A stretch of DNA of 64,000 nt from Aquimarina sp042434915 (GCF_042434915.1 NZ_CP170198.1:2170001-2234000); one strand, 5' to 3'. Positions 43,001-52,800 are shown, counted from the first letter of the stretch. Translations and numbers: made by a program. Notes: generated from the sequence alone by a model not told the origin.

Positions 43001-45841
43001 AATAATATCCAATGGAAATGCTACTCCTGCTTTGGTAGCGGTAAATGTAACTCTAAATGAAACATGTGCATCCAAAGCTCCTAATAACGCTTCTTGAGTT
43101 CCTGGCGTATTGTATAATTGATGAATGAATGCTCCTGCAAATGTATTTAAGTCTGTGGGAGTGTATGAACTCGCATTGGTAGCATTAGAAACATTTGAGA
43201 AAGTGGCGGTGATTGACAACCCATCGGGTAAAACAAAAGTTTGCGTATCTCCATTTTGAATTCCGTTACTCAAATCAACTCCATCCCAGTTAAAAATATA
43301 CAACTGATCTTGAAATGAACCAGAACCTGAGTTTGAATTAGCTACACTTGGTTGATCACATCTACCTTCAACACTATCCAAAATCCCATCATTATCATCA
43401 TCAAGATCACAGCTATTGTTTAAACCATCGGCATCGGGATCATTTGCTGTTGGCGTACCAACTATAGTTCCGTTTGAACAATCAGGTCCTACTGTTACGG
43501 TTCTAACTTCAGAAATACATACATTATTTAAGTGCGTAATGGTTACTTGATATTCTCCATAATCTGAAGCGGTTATCGTACCAAAATCAAAGGTCTGACC
43601 TGTAGCTCCCGATTCTGTGGGGGTAACTACAACGGCTCCAGAACCATCATCAAAGGTCCAAGTATATACTAAATCATTAGAAACATTGGTAGCTGTACCT
43701 GCTGCATAGTTGGGCTCAAAAAGGGGGCCTCCGTTCCAAACATCGGTTTGTGTAGCAACCGCATCCGACGAAATTATGAACGTATCCCCTTCATTAACAC
43801 TTACTACGCCATCAATAGTTGTGTCATTTGTATATCCTATAGGCAAGATTTCATTCCCTGTTACACCATTGTAACCGCCAGTTACATTAGTTCCTATAAC
43901 TTGACCGTTACTATCATAAGAATAAGGAGCTTCTCCTATAATACCATCATCATCTGGATCATTACCCCCTGATTCTACAACATCAAAGCACCCATCTCCA
44001 TCACTATCTAGTTCAAATCTATTGATGATACCATCTCCATCAGAATCGGTACATACAAAAATATCTGAGGTTAGTATAGGGTTGGTGATACTTGCATTAC
44101 CAGCAGAATTTACATTGGATAATACAAAAGAAACTCCAGATAAGCAGTCTAAACTAAAAGACTCATCCCATACCCAATTTGGATTACTACTATCCATATA
44201 GGGTAAGGCATTGACTCTTCCTATTTTTGAATCTAACATTAATTGAATACTACCATCACTTATTAATAACTCGGGATTTCCTTCATCAAGCCATGGTCTC
44301 CATTCATTATTGTCATCCAGATCAAAAATTCCAAAATTAAACTCCGTTGTATTTGCGCCTCGTACATTATCAAAAATATTTTGGTCAAAATATAAACGTT
44401 CAACACCATCTATAATCAAACGAAGCCCATCATCAAAACCGTCGAAGGAGAAACGAAACTCGCAGCCTTCGTATACATCATTACCATTTATTGTCGTATT
44501 GATCGTATAAGTAGAAGGAAACTCGACATTACCTGTTCCCGATCCAGAAACTCCTGTCCCAACAACTCTTACTGGATAGCCACCAGTACTCGATTGTGTG
44601 TCAGTTCCTGTAAGATCTACTGTAGACGTATTGGTTGCACATTCTTCTGTATCCAAAATCCCATCATTATCGTCATCAAGATCTATAATATCTGAAATCG
44701 TATCGACATCACTATCGATATCTGGTCTAATAACAACTCTCAAAATATCTGCTGTACTAGAATCATCTGTTTGATTAGCCATAGCTGCAGAGGTTTGATT
44801 TATTATCTTAGTCCCATTGGTTCCTGAATCGACTGTAGCATCAATTGTTAAGATAGCTGTATTGCCATTATTTAAATCACCTATATTCCATAAACCAGAA
44901 CCATCATCATATGAATTTACTGTACCACCTACAGCAGTAGCACTAGAAAAGGTAACTCCCGATGGAAGCACATCTGTTAATGCTACAGATGTAGCATCAT
45001 CTGGACCATTATTAACTACAGTTATTGTATACGTTATAGTCTCATTTTCTAAAGGTATTGCATTATCAACACTTTTCTGGGTTACCAAATCTGACGTCAA
45101 TACTGTAGTATCCTCGGTAGTAAATGAAATGGGTTGAAACGCCAACCCAAACAACGTTGGAGTTGTAGAAATTCCTACATCCCGCAAAACTCCAGCGCGA
45201 TACGTGAACGTTTGTATTCTTGGATAATTAGTACGCACTAAAAAATTTGCATCGGCAGTATTTCCTGGATTTCCTAGTGTTGTACTTGATTCGAATCGGC
45301 CTCCTCCTAGATAATTAAGCTGAGTAGGATCATTGACTACATAGCTTCCAAAACTTGAAATAACAACATACTCTCTTACCTCACCTCCATCACCATCTAC
45401 ATCATAAGAATATGCATCTACTTCTATATCTATTGGAATTGAATTATCTGTGTTTAAAACAAATTCAAATCTAAAATCAACAAAAGCACCATCTGCTGAT
45501 CCATTTACTATAGTAGCGCCATCTAGTTGTACCGTTGGATTAAAATCGGAAATTCCTGTCGCTAAAACAGAGGTATTATCATCAAAAGACGTTAGTGTCG
45601 CTGCCTGTGCATTTGTGATCGTTACAAGGGCATCTACATCGATCCCACCAGAAATAGTAGTTACATTGGCAAAACGATATTGAGTTCCAACAGCGAGTGG
45701 CGCACCTGAATTTACAATAACAGCATTTTGAAAATCTAAAAGTTGTTGGGCATTTGCGAAAAGTGAAAAAGACAATAAAAAAATAAGAAGAAAATTTTTA
45801 TAGGTATAATTTTCACATAGGGGTAGAGTAAAATTTTTCAT
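39140..45841 (-). CDS. Giant type IX-secreted adhesin with Ig-like repeats
   Basis: A 2233-residue surface protein. In order: signal peptide (ends SLFANA, about residue 32), a unique N-terminal beta-rich domain (to about 250), a DUF11-type repeat (VTQKSVDNAIPLENETITYTITV...), thrombospondin-type-3 Ca-binding segments (DLDDDNDGILDTEE, DSDGDGIINRFELDSDGDGCFD), further sandwich domains, five 84-residue Ig-like repeats (about 1278-1697), more DUF11-like domains (LVKTGVYIDVNEDGIP...) and the type B gliding-motility-associated C-terminal sorting domain in the last about 100 residues (SAISANGDGSNDEFRI, LRIYNRWGVQVFAE). It should be exported by the type IX system with the adjacent SprF. Ligand unknown. 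Confidence 0.93.
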   Translation of the reverse strand: MKNFTLPLCENYTYKNFLLIFLLSFSLFANAQQLLDFQNAVIVNSGAPLAVGTQYRFANVTTISGGIDVDALVTITNAQAATLTSFDDNTSVLATGISDFNPTVQLDGATIVNGSADGAFVDFRFEFVLNTDNSIPIDIEVDAYSYDVDGDGGEVREYVVISSFGSYVVNDPTQLNYLGGGRFESSTTLGNPGNTADANFLVRTNYPRIQTFTYRAGVLRDVGISTTPTLFGLAFQPISFTTEDTTVLTSDLVTQKSVDNAIPLENETITYTITVVNNGPDDATSVALTDVLPSGVTFSSATAVGGTVNSYDDGSGLWNIGDLNNGNTAILTIDATVDSGTNGTKIINQTSAAMANQTDDSSTADILRVVIRPDIDSDVDTISDIIDLDDDNDGILDTEECATNTSTVDLTGTDTQSSTGGYPVRVVGTGVSGSGTGNVEFPSTYTINTTINGNDVYEGCEFRFSFDGFDDGLRLIIDGVERLYFDQNIFDNVRGANTTEFNFGIFDLDDNNEWRPWLDEGNPELLISDGSIQLMLDSKIGRVNALPYMDSSNPNWVWDESFSLDCLSGVSFVLSNVNSAGNASITNPILTSDIFVCTDSDGDGIINRFELDSDGDGCFDVVESGGNDPDDDGIIGEAPYSYDSNGQVIGTNVTGGYNGVTGNEILPIGYTNDTTIDGVVSVNEGDTFIISSDAVATQTDVWNGGPLFEPNYAAGTATNVSNDLVYTWTFDDGSGAVVVTPTESGATGQTFDFGTITASDYGEYQVTITHLNNVCISEVRTVTVGPDCSNGTIVGTPTANDPDADGLNNSCDLDDDNDGILDSVEGRCDQPSVANSNSGSGSFQDQLYIFNWDGVDLSNGIQNGDTQTFVLPDGLSITATFSNVSNATNASSYTPTDLNTFAGAFIHQLYNTPGTQEALLGALDAHVSFRVTFTATKAGVAFPLDIIALDGEATADPEERITFTTNGGNWRLLETINTGGNFTGEGTKVLDVEDTETSGGNSIFYSENSSTIDVDILSINGRQGVAFGLYLLCDTDNDGVPNSQDLDSDNDGIYDIDEVGTGSLDSNDDGKVDAMDTPATGDTDTDGLADAIETANGPDTGTPPIDTGSDGSFDFLNLDSDGDGCSDANEAYDDPNADGGDGGQFGTTDPATVDSNGLVNETGVDYTLGTNSNVTTAGSVSITTQPVDREICVGGDTTFEAVTVNGDSYQWQIFNGTLFVDLNDTGIHSTTTSETLTITNAATSDNGNQYRLLVSSTTSVCGILISDTAILTVNSTTAGISSSDSDNTICAGDSVTFTGSGGDQYEFFVDGVSVQAQSATATYTTTTLSNGEVVTVRVVNTTTNCSAVSSGITTTVNALPTAGISSSDSDNIICAGDSVTFTGSGGDQYEFFVDGVSVQAQSATATYTTTTLSNGEVVTVRVVNTTTNCSAVSSGITTTVNALPTAGISSSDSDNTICAGDSVTFTGSGGDQYEFFVDGVSVQAQSATATYTTTTLSNGEVVTVRVVNTTTNCSAVSSGITTTVNALPTAGISSSDSDNTICAGDSVTFTGSGGDQYEFFVDGVSVQAQSATATYTTTTLSNGEVVTVRVVNTTTNCSAVSSGITTTVNALPTAGISSSDSDNTICAGDSVTFTGSGGDQYEFFVDGVSVQAQSATATYTTTTLSNGEVVTVRVVNTTTNCSAVSSGITTTVNALPTIVISTAPTCSLNSTTYELEVTVSRGTVTSTLGTVSNISGNVWRINNVTAGMDVDITVSDNGCGQTISSVTPICLDALDDTVVVDGIMGGNAIQVVNTNDVLNNNGVILGSNVFINSVNDPVLADGIGLNQATGEVEVIAGATSGNYTISYTLCSIADPSICDIATINITVTSPQFVLTKTGVTNGNTVGDEIVYTFQVLNSGNIDINNIIVDDPLLGTPSIAITPSTLAPGEQGVATATYEITQEDINTGEVINSATAIGTDSLGNGVTDVSDNGDETIDTDGDSDPTNDITVTLIEQLPNLDLVKTGVYIDVNEDGIPNAGDQVAYNFSITNNGNVTISNITLEDPLEGIVLTGAPFDLAPGETDTTTYTASYVITEWDVANGNVVNQALVRGTDPNGDEVTDLSDDPTSDSSIDQDNDGDGENETITPFGQDDGLIVYSAISANGDGSNDEFRIPGLQRYPENTLRIYNRWGVQVFAENGYEQPGSTFFTGMSTGRVTVKQEDQLPVGTYYYVLEYKNQDNETMNKVGYVYLNR
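40752..42011 (-). repeat. Five tandem 252-bp repeats (84-residue Ig-like units)
   Basis: Units start at 40752, 41004, 41256, 41508 and 41760, exactly 252 bp apart, all in frame. Each encodes an Ig/PKD-like unit with ICAGDSVTFTGSGGDQYEF, DGVSVQAQSATATYT and VVNTTTNCSAVSSG; the two Cys may form a disulfide. Units differ by a few mostly synonymous bases, for example AACATTATA against AATACCATT for NIIC/NTIC. This points to recent expansion or ongoing homogenisation, and the copy number is likely variable. Confidence 0.95.
42276..44075 (-). repeat. 1.8-kb block shared with the second adhesin (partner 56901-58700)
   Basis: Colinear near-identical DNA at a constant offset of 14,625 bp without indels and with only scattered single-base differences. 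It encodes the TSP3-rich and sandwich domains from NDPDDDGIIGEAPYSY to the domain before the repeat arrays. Both ends are abrupt. Confidence 0.85.
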
Positions 45842-45918
45842 ATATTGTTGGTCTTACACTATATGACTTAAACTTATAGGTTGGTTATACTTTTATAGTC
45901 AGATAATGAAATTAGGGG

Positions 45919-45946
45919 TAAACCGTTAAATACTTACTGCAAATAT
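45919..45946 (-). promoter_or_regulatory. Conserved adhesin upstream motif, triad A
   Basis: On the minus strand: ATATTTGCA, 12 bp, then ACGGTTTA, about 78 bp upstream of the adhesin start. The same two boxes with the same 12-bp spacing occur upstream of the other adhesin. The first box resembles a -7 element (AATATTTG against TAnnTTTG). The second would lie at the start of the transcript or bind a regulator. Confidence 0.5.
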
Positions 45947-46324
45947 TGCAAAAAAATTAACGAATTAACACTTTTTCTTACACTATTTACTTGTAAACCT
46001 GACAAAAAGTATGTTTTACGTGTTAAAAAACACATTTATAAACAATAAATTTGAAATTTTTTCTTGACACTAAAAGTTTTATAAATCAGGGATTTCTCCC
46101 CTTTTTTTTAAAAAACATCAATTGAATATAATCACCAAATATCTGAGAAAGAGAAAATGATTTTTTTCCTTGATTTTTTTTTAAATATTTACAATACAGT
46201 ACTTTAATAAATTTATATGTTTAATCCATGAAGTTAACCTGATCAAATTTGATTAAATAAATTAGTGAAATAAAAAATCATTTTTTACTAAATATGTTGA
46301 TCATAAGATGTTTATTTCAATGAG

Positions 46325-46367
46325 AAAATATATTGAAATTTTGAAGTTCAAATTTTCAATATATTTT
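46325..46367. repeat. Long AT-rich inverted repeat
   Basis: Arms of 21 nt (46325-46345 and 46347-46367) complement each other with one mismatch around a single central base and are followed by a T run on the plus strand. It could form a long hairpin in RNA or a cruciform. It lies between the two triads, about 290 bp after the OmpA copy B stop. Confidence 0.6.
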
Positions 46368-46655
46368 TTTAGTAAAATTTTAAATTTGAAACAGAATAAT
46401 TAATAAAATCATAGTATTTCACCTAATTTTTATTTAAATCATTGTATTATTACCTCAAATTTTAAAAAATTAACACTTTTATTTAACGATATTTTTCTAC
46501 GATTAACATCCCAAACAATAAGTTAAGTTACTCTTGTTTGGGACGATAATTACCTCTATCTTTCTACTAATTGTAATATAAAATACATTAAAAATGGTGT
46601 CTTTTAAAAACTTTATCAGTTAACAAACTTCCAAATTTTAAAGTTTTATTATGTC

Positions 46656-48623
46656 CTAATTTTCAATTACAATAAATTCACTTCTTCTATTTTTCTCATG
46701 CTCTTCATCAGAACATTCGGCACCAGTTACACAATCATTTAATAATTGTTCTTCTCCAAATCCTTTGTAAGCAATACGGCTTCTATCGATTTGACCAATA
46801 ATTGCGATGTAATTCTCTGTCTTTTTAGCTCGTCTAGCACTTAGTTTTAGATTATAGTCGGCAGAAGCTCTACTATCTGTATGGGAGCGTATTTCGATTT
46901 TCATCGTAGGGTTTTGCTGCATTACTTCTATAACTTTTGCCAACTCTACCTTTGCATCATCTCGTATTAAATAGTCATCAAAATCAAAATGAATAGGCTC
47001 TAGATCCAATATATCATTGAGATCGTCTCCTTCTGTAACCATCACTTCCTTCTCAATCTTTCTAGTGCGTATAGGAGATAGTTCCTTCTCCTGCTCTAAT
47101 ACAGAGGTTGTTCTAAAAACAGTTTCTTGTGCACTATATCCCTCCTGCTCTATCCTAACTATGTAGGCTCTATCACAGTCTAGATTTTCAAACCTGTAGA
47201 CTCCTGCTGCATCTGATAGCATACGATCTACTTCAACATTCTCTTCTGTTAATAAAATTACTGTGGCTCCAGTTAATAGTGCATTGGTTTTATCATCATA
47301 TACTTTTCCTTTTACATATTGTGTACAGCTTGTTATTAGTTTTCCTGTTTGCTCAAAGCTATATACATCGTCTTTACCTAAACCTCCTTCTCTATTACTT
47401 GATAAAAATCCTTTTTTAGTCTCGGGGTTGATAATAAATCCAAAATCATCTTCGGTGCTATTGATGGGTCTTCCTACATTAAATGGTCTTTTAAAGCTTG
47501 CTTCTTCTTTGACCGAGATAAAAACGTCAAGACCTCCTAGGCCCATATGTCCATCACTCGAGAAATAAAGCTCTCCGTTTTCACTAATAAATGGATACGT
47601 CTCTCTACCCTCTGTATTTATGTTATCCCCTAAATTGATAGGAGTTCCAAAAGAACCATCCTCATATACGTCGACAACAAATATATCTGACAATCCAACA
47701 GTACCTGGCATATCACTAACAAAATATAGTTGGGTTCCCTCCCGATTTATGGTCGGATGAGCTACAGAGTACTCATCACTATTGAAAGGAAGCTCTTCGA
47801 TGTTTTCCCAAACAGAACCATTTATCTGGGCTCTGTATAACTTCAAAAGCATCGTTCCATTTGCATCTGCGCCTTTTATATTATTGGTGTAATTATTTCG
47901 TGTAAAGTAAACTGTTTTTCCATCACTTGTAAAGGATGTAGTAGATTCATGAAATTTGGTGTTGGCCTCTCCTTTTAATTTGCGGGGTTTGCTTAGTGTA
48001 TCTGGATCATTACTTATTTGTGATACATACAGATCCAAGAAAGGCATATTGTTCCATTTATGAACACTTTTGGTCATTTTACCTCCCTCTCTTGAGGATG
48101 CAAATACTAACTCTTCGTTATAATTAAAACTTGGAGCATGATCAGAAAATTTTGAATTGATTGCTAAGTTGGACATATTGAATTTACCTGATTGTAAATC
48201 AATAAATTTTAAATAATCCTCGGCATTAGTAAAAAAATCAGCACGCTTATCAAAGTTTATCAATTCTCTGAATAACTCCATAACACGGTCAGAATCTTCG
48301 TAGCGTTTTATACTTTTTAAACCTTGAGAGTAGCGAAATAAATAATCAGTACCCATATCATCTTTATACGACTCATACAATTTCTCATACCAAGTAACAG
48401 AGTTTTTTAGATCTCCATTAAAATAATATGAATCCCCTAGCTTCTTGTATAAACTAGCAGAAGAATATCCTTTTTTGGCAACATTAAGATAGATTTGTCT
48501 AGCATCTACATAGGCGTATCTACTAAACTTCTCATCGGCTTTGGCTAATTGTTTCTCTTGTCCAAAGAGATTACAGGTTAGTATTAGAGCAATTATTACT
48601 ATAGTTTCTATTTTTGAGGTCAT
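46656..48623 (-). CDS. OmpA-family protein of the adhesin/SprF triad, copy B
   Basis: A 655-residue protein with signal peptide, TPR-like region, PD40-type propeller, CarboxypepD_reg-like domain and OmpA C-terminal domain, residue for residue the same as copy A (35906-37873). I also found no base difference in the lines compared until the stop codon, which is TAG here and TAA in copy A. It is the last gene of triad B, 17 bp after the SprF-like gene. The OmpA domain should hold it to peptidoglycan, giving the outer-membrane SprF/adhesin assembly an anchor; that is inference from domain content. Confidence 0.93.
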   Translation of the reverse strand: MTSKIETIVIIALILTCNLFGQEKQLAKADEKFSRYAYVDARQIYLNVAKKGYSSASLYKKLGDSYYFNGDLKNSVTWYEKLYESYKDDMGTDYLFRYSQGLKSIKRYEDSDRVMELFRELINFDKRADFFTNAEDYLKFIDLQSGKFNMSNLAINSKFSDHAPSFNYNEELVFASSREGGKMTKSVHKWNNMPFLDLYVSQISNDPDTLSKPRKLKGEANTKFHESTTSFTSDGKTVYFTRNNYTNNIKGADANGTMLLKLYRAQINGSVWENIEELPFNSDEYSVAHPTINREGTQLYFVSDMPGTVGLSDIFVVDVYEDGSFGTPINLGDNINTEGRETYPFISENGELYFSSDGHMGLGGLDVFISVKEEASFKRPFNVGRPINSTEDDFGFIINPETKKGFLSSNREGGLGKDDVYSFEQTGKLITSCTQYVKGKVYDDKTNALLTGATVILLTEENVEVDRMLSDAAGVYRFENLDCDRAYIVRIEQEGYSAQETVFRTTSVLEQEKELSPIRTRKIEKEVMVTEGDDLNDILDLEPIHFDFDDYLIRDDAKVELAKVIEVMQQNPTMKIEIRSHTDSRASADYNLKLSARRAKKTENYIAIIGQIDRSRIAYKGFGEEQLLNDCVTGAECSDEEHEKNRRSEFIVIEN

Positions 48624-49525
48624 AATCGTTTCTGTTTTGGTTAAAAAAAGCGAGGTGTTAAGATTCTATCATAACTTTTAAATAGCTCAAATCTAACCAT
48701 GAGCTCATAACTACCCGAATTAAATTTTGCAGTTCCTAGTTCTGTTATTTCTCGATCGTAGGACAAACCTATTAAAACACCATCAGAAACCTGAAAACCA
48801 AGAAGTGCACTCCAAGCAGCACTCCATCGATAAGCCCCTCCAACCGTAAAGCGATCATAAAGTAAAAAATTAGCCGAAACATCCACTTGAAGTGGAGTTC
48901 CTGTGACTAGCTTTGTCAAAAGCGCTGGCTTAAATTTAACATTTGAACTTATATCAAATACATGTCCTGCTATCAAATAATAATTAATGCGCTCTTTGGC
49001 TATAACTGAAGTTGTATTGGAAGTCTCAACAGTACTTTGCTCATCAAAGTGATCTGTTTCTAAAATATTAGGAGCGCTCAATCCTAAATAAAAAACATCT
49101 GTGAAATAATAAAGCCCTACGCCTAAATTAGGACTAAATTTATTATTAATATTGCTCTCAAAACTTGGATCATTTATATTATATTTTGTCAATCTATTAA
49201 AATCAACATTTAATAAGTGACCCCCTGCTTTGACACCAAAACTTAGTTGTGCTTTTTCTGAGGTTCTAATGGTGTATGAAAAATCTACATCAAAATATGT
49301 TTCACTTGTGGGGCCGATTTGATCATTGATCACAGAAAAACCTACACCTATCTGGTTATCGATACCCAAAGGTGTATTTACCGATAGCGTTTGAGATCTA
49401 GGTGCTCCTTCCACACCTACCCATTGACTTCTATGAAGACCTGTAATACTTAAAGCTCCACGACTCCCTGCATACGCTGGATTAACACTAATAGTATTAT
49501 ACATATATTGGGTATATTGAGCATC
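46657..49525 (-). repeat. 2.87-kb perfect direct repeat (partner 35907-38775)
   Basis: Offset 10,750 bp, no mismatch seen. It starts immediately inside the OmpA stop codon and ends within the codons for the SprF signal peptide, where five base differences appear within about 60 bp and the upstream spacers then lose all similarity. It covers ompA, the 17-bp spacer and almost all of sprF. Confidence 0.92.
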
Positions 49526-49588
49526 TTGTTGTGCGTGAATTGACATAGAAAATATGCAAATCATTGCTATGAGTAAAAATTTTTTCAT
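48641..49588 (-). CDS. PorP/SprF-family type IX secretion partner, copy B
   Basis: A 315-residue PorP/SprF-family outer-membrane protein. The mature protein is identical to copy A from QQDAQYTQYMYN onward. The signal peptide differs at three residues (MKKFLLIAMICIFSMSIHA here). The partner by position is the 3965-residue adhesin encoded 291 bp upstream. Because the two SprF proteins are the same after processing, either could serve either adhesin. No other start is plausible, since this ATG begins the signal peptide. Confidence 0.94.
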   Translation of the reverse strand: MKKFLLIAMICIFSMSIHAQQDAQYTQYMYNTISVNPAYAGSRGALSITGLHRSQWVGVEGAPRSQTLSVNTPLGIDNQIGVGFSVINDQIGPTSETYFDVDFSYTIRTSEKAQLSFGVKAGGHLLNVDFNRLTKYNINDPSFESNINNKFSPNLGVGLYYFTDVFYLGLSAPNILETDHFDEQSTVETSNTTSVIAKERINYYLIAGHVFDISSNVKFKPALLTKLVTGTPLQVDVSANFLLYDRFTVGGAYRWSAAWSALLGFQVSDGVLIGLSYDREITELGTAKFNSGSYELMVRFELFKSYDRILTPRFF

Positions 49589-49741
49589 GTTTTTGGTTTT
49601 AATGTATTTGTTGTATCTGGCTTCTTTTTTTATAGTTTCTTTCTTGGACTAAACTTCCCATTGATAGGATATTTTGATCAGTAAAGATTAGGACTATTAT
49701 ATCCCAGATATTTTATTAACATATAGAGCTTTGTAATAGTT

Positions 49742-49845
49742 CGAACAACATGAATTTTTAAAAAAACCTGAGCTAAGATCAATTATTTCTATCTCACTCT
49801 TCTTATTAATTTTAACAACTCTTTTAACGAAATTCATGTTATTCG
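49742..49845. repeat. Inverted repeat in the triad B spacer
   Basis: Arms 49742-49757 and 49830-49845 (16 nt, one mismatch; core AACATGAATTT) flank a 72-nt loop in the 291-bp spacer between the large adhesin gene and sprF copy B. It is not present in the triad A spacer. No terminator tail is evident. Confidence 0.55.
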
Positions 49846-49879
49846 TTTACTTCTTTCTTCACTATAATAGAAGCTATAC

Positions 49880-52800
49880 TTATCTATTTAGATATACGTA
49901 GCCTACTTTAGTTTTGGTTTTATTATCCTGATTTTTATATTCTAAAACATAATAATAAGTACCTACAGGTAATTGATCTTCTTGTTTTACCGTAACTCGA
50001 CCCGTACTCATTCCTGTAAAGAAGGTGCTTCCAGGTTGTTCATAACCATTCTCTGCAAATACCTGAACGCCCCAACGGTTATAAATGCGTAGTGTGTTTT
50101 CTGGATATCTTTGCAAACCTGGTATTCTAAATTCGTCATTAGAACCATCGCCGTTTGCACTTATTGCAGAATAAACTATAAGACCATCATCCTGGCCAAA
50201 TGGCGTGATTGTTTCATTCTCTCCATCACCATCATTATCTTGATCGATGGAGGAGTCACTTGTTGGATCATCGGATAGATCTGTTACTTCATCACCATTA
50301 GGGTCGGTTCCTCTAACTAGCGCTTGATTAACTACATTTCCATTTGCAACATCCCATTCGGTAATTACATAACTAGCCGTGTAGGTGGTCGTATCTGTCT
50401 CACCTGGAGCTAAGTCAAAAGGTGCTCCTGTTAACACAATACCTTCTAAAGGATCTTCTAAGGTTATGTTACTAATCGTAACGTTCCCATTGTTTGTAAT
50501 GCTAAAATTATATGCAACCTGATCGCCTGCATTAGGTATACCATCTTCGTTAACATCAATATATACACCCGTTTTTACAAGATCTAAATTTGGTAATTGC
50601 TCAATAAGAGTAACGGTTATATCATTTGTAGGATCGCTATCTCCATCTGTATCAATTGTTTCATCTCCGTTATCAGAAACATCCATAACACCATTCCCAA
50701 GGCTATCAGTTCCAATCGCAGTGGCACTATTGATCACCTCTCCAGTATTAATATCTTCCTGTGTAATCTCATAAGTAGCTGTTGCTACACCTTGTTCTCC
50801 TGGTGCTAATGTAGATGGAGTGATTGCAAGACCAGTACTTTGAGTAAGGGCATCATCAATCGAAATATTGGTTATAGTTACATTTCCAGTATTAGTTACT
50901 GTAAAAGTGTAAGTAATAATATCCCCTAGATTTGAACCGCTTAAGACACCTGTTTTAACTAATGTTAATTGAGCCGATAATACATTAAAGGTAACTGTAG
51001 CGGTATCCGTATCTCCATCTACATCTTCAATCTCATAGGTAATACTCACTGGACCATTATAATCTAAAGCGGGTGTAAAGTCAATACTATCGTCCGTAGG
51101 ATTATTTGGTGTGCCTCCATTGTTTAGCACTGCTGTTCCTACACTTACCGGAATAGCGGTAACTACAATATCGGTTGCACTTGGACCATCCCCGCCAAAA
51201 CTATCATTTCCGATAATATTGATATTTGTAAGACCACTATCTTCTAAAATATCAGAAGCCGTATCATCTGTAGCCAATGGTGCATCATTCACTGAAGTAA
51301 CAGTTACATTTACCGTAGCAGTAACACTATCTCCATCTGCATCAGTAAGGGTATAGGTAAAGCTATCACTTCCGTTAAAGTTTGAATTTGGAACATATTC
51401 AAAAACGCCATCACTTACCTCGCTTACAGTACCATTACTTGGACCACTTGCTAAAGCGAAGTCTTCTCCATCGCCGCCATCACCGCCAATATTGTCATTA
51501 GTAGACACATCGATCTGATTGGAAACACCTGCTAAACTATCCTCGTCTACCGTTAATGTATCATCTGTAGCCAATGGTACATCATTCACTGAAGTAACAG
51601 TTACATTTACCGTAGCAGTAACACTATCTCCATCTGCATCAGTAAGGGTATAGGTAAAGCTATCACTTCCGTTAAAGTTTGAATTCGGAACATATTCGAA
51701 AACGCCATCACTTACCTCACTTACAGTACCATTACTTGGACCACTTGCTAAAGCGAAGTCTTCTCCATCGCCCCCATCACCGCCAATATTGTCATTAGTA
51801 GACACATCGATCTGATTAGAAACACCTGCTAAACTATCCTCGTCTACCGTTAATGTATCATCTGTAGCCAATGGTACATCATTCACTGAAGTAACAGTTA
51901 CATTTACCGTAGCAGTAACACTATCTCCATCTGCATCAGTAAGGGTATAGGTAAAGCTATCACTTCCGTTAAAGTTTGAATTCGGAACATATTCGAAAAC
52001 GCCATCACTTACCTCACTTACAGTACCATTACTTGGACCACTTGCTAAAGCGAAGTCTTCTCCATCGCCACCATCACCGCCAATATTGTCATTAGTAGAC
52101 ACATCAATCTGATTGGAAACACCTGCTAAACTATCCTCGTCTACTGTTAATGTATCATCTGTAGCCAATGGTACATCATTCACTGAAGTAACAGTTACAT
52201 TTACCGTAGCAGTAACACTATCTCCATCTGCATCAGTAAGGGTATAGGTAAAACTATCACTTCCGTTAAAGTTTGAATTCGGAACATATTCGAAAACGCC
52301 ATCACTTACCTCACTTACAGTACCATTACTTGGACCACTTGCTAAAGCGAAGTCTTCTCCATCGCCCCCATCACCGCCAATATTGTCATTAGTAGACACA
52401 TCGATCTGATTGGAAACACCTGCTAAACTATCCTCGTCTACCGTTAATGTATCATCTGTAGCCAATGGTACATCATTCACTGAAGTAACAGTTACATTTA
52501 CCCTAGCAGTAACACTATCTCCATCTGCATCAGTAAGGGTATAGGTAAAGCTATCACTTCCGTTAAAGTTTGAATTTGGAACATATTCGAAAACACCATC
52601 ACTTACCTCACTTACAGTACCATTACTTGGACCACTTGCTAAAGCGAAGTCTTCTCCATCGCCACCATCACCGCCAATATTGTCATTAGTAGACACATCG
52701 ATCTGATTGGAAACACCTGCTAAACTATCCTCGTCTACAGTTAAAGTATCATCTGTAGCCAATGGTACATCATTCACTGAAGTAACAGTTACATTTACCG

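Larger units (their letters stand above)
45842..46655. other. 814-bp AT-rich intergenic region between the two triads
   Basis: No gene is supported. The adhesin-proximal end holds the conserved upstream motif (45919-45946). Two inverted repeats lie further upstream: 46325-46367 (two 21-nt arms, one mismatch, single-base centre) and 46509-46543 (10-bp stem TCCCAAACAA / TTGTTTGGGA, 15-nt loop). The second, about 110 bp after the copy B OmpA stop, could end triad B transcription, although its tail on the minus strand is not T-rich. The rest is extremely AT-rich, with homopolymer runs. Confidence 0.6.

Noticed and set aside
45842..46655. AT-rich gap as a replication origin
   Set aside because: I saw no clustered DnaA-box-like sequences and no origin-linked genes; AT richness alone is not evidence.
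35907..49525. Identical sprF-ompA copies as a mere assembly artefact
   Set aside because: Flanking spacers, stop codons and signal-peptide codons differ between copies, so both are real loci in this sequence; long reads would still be the final proof.
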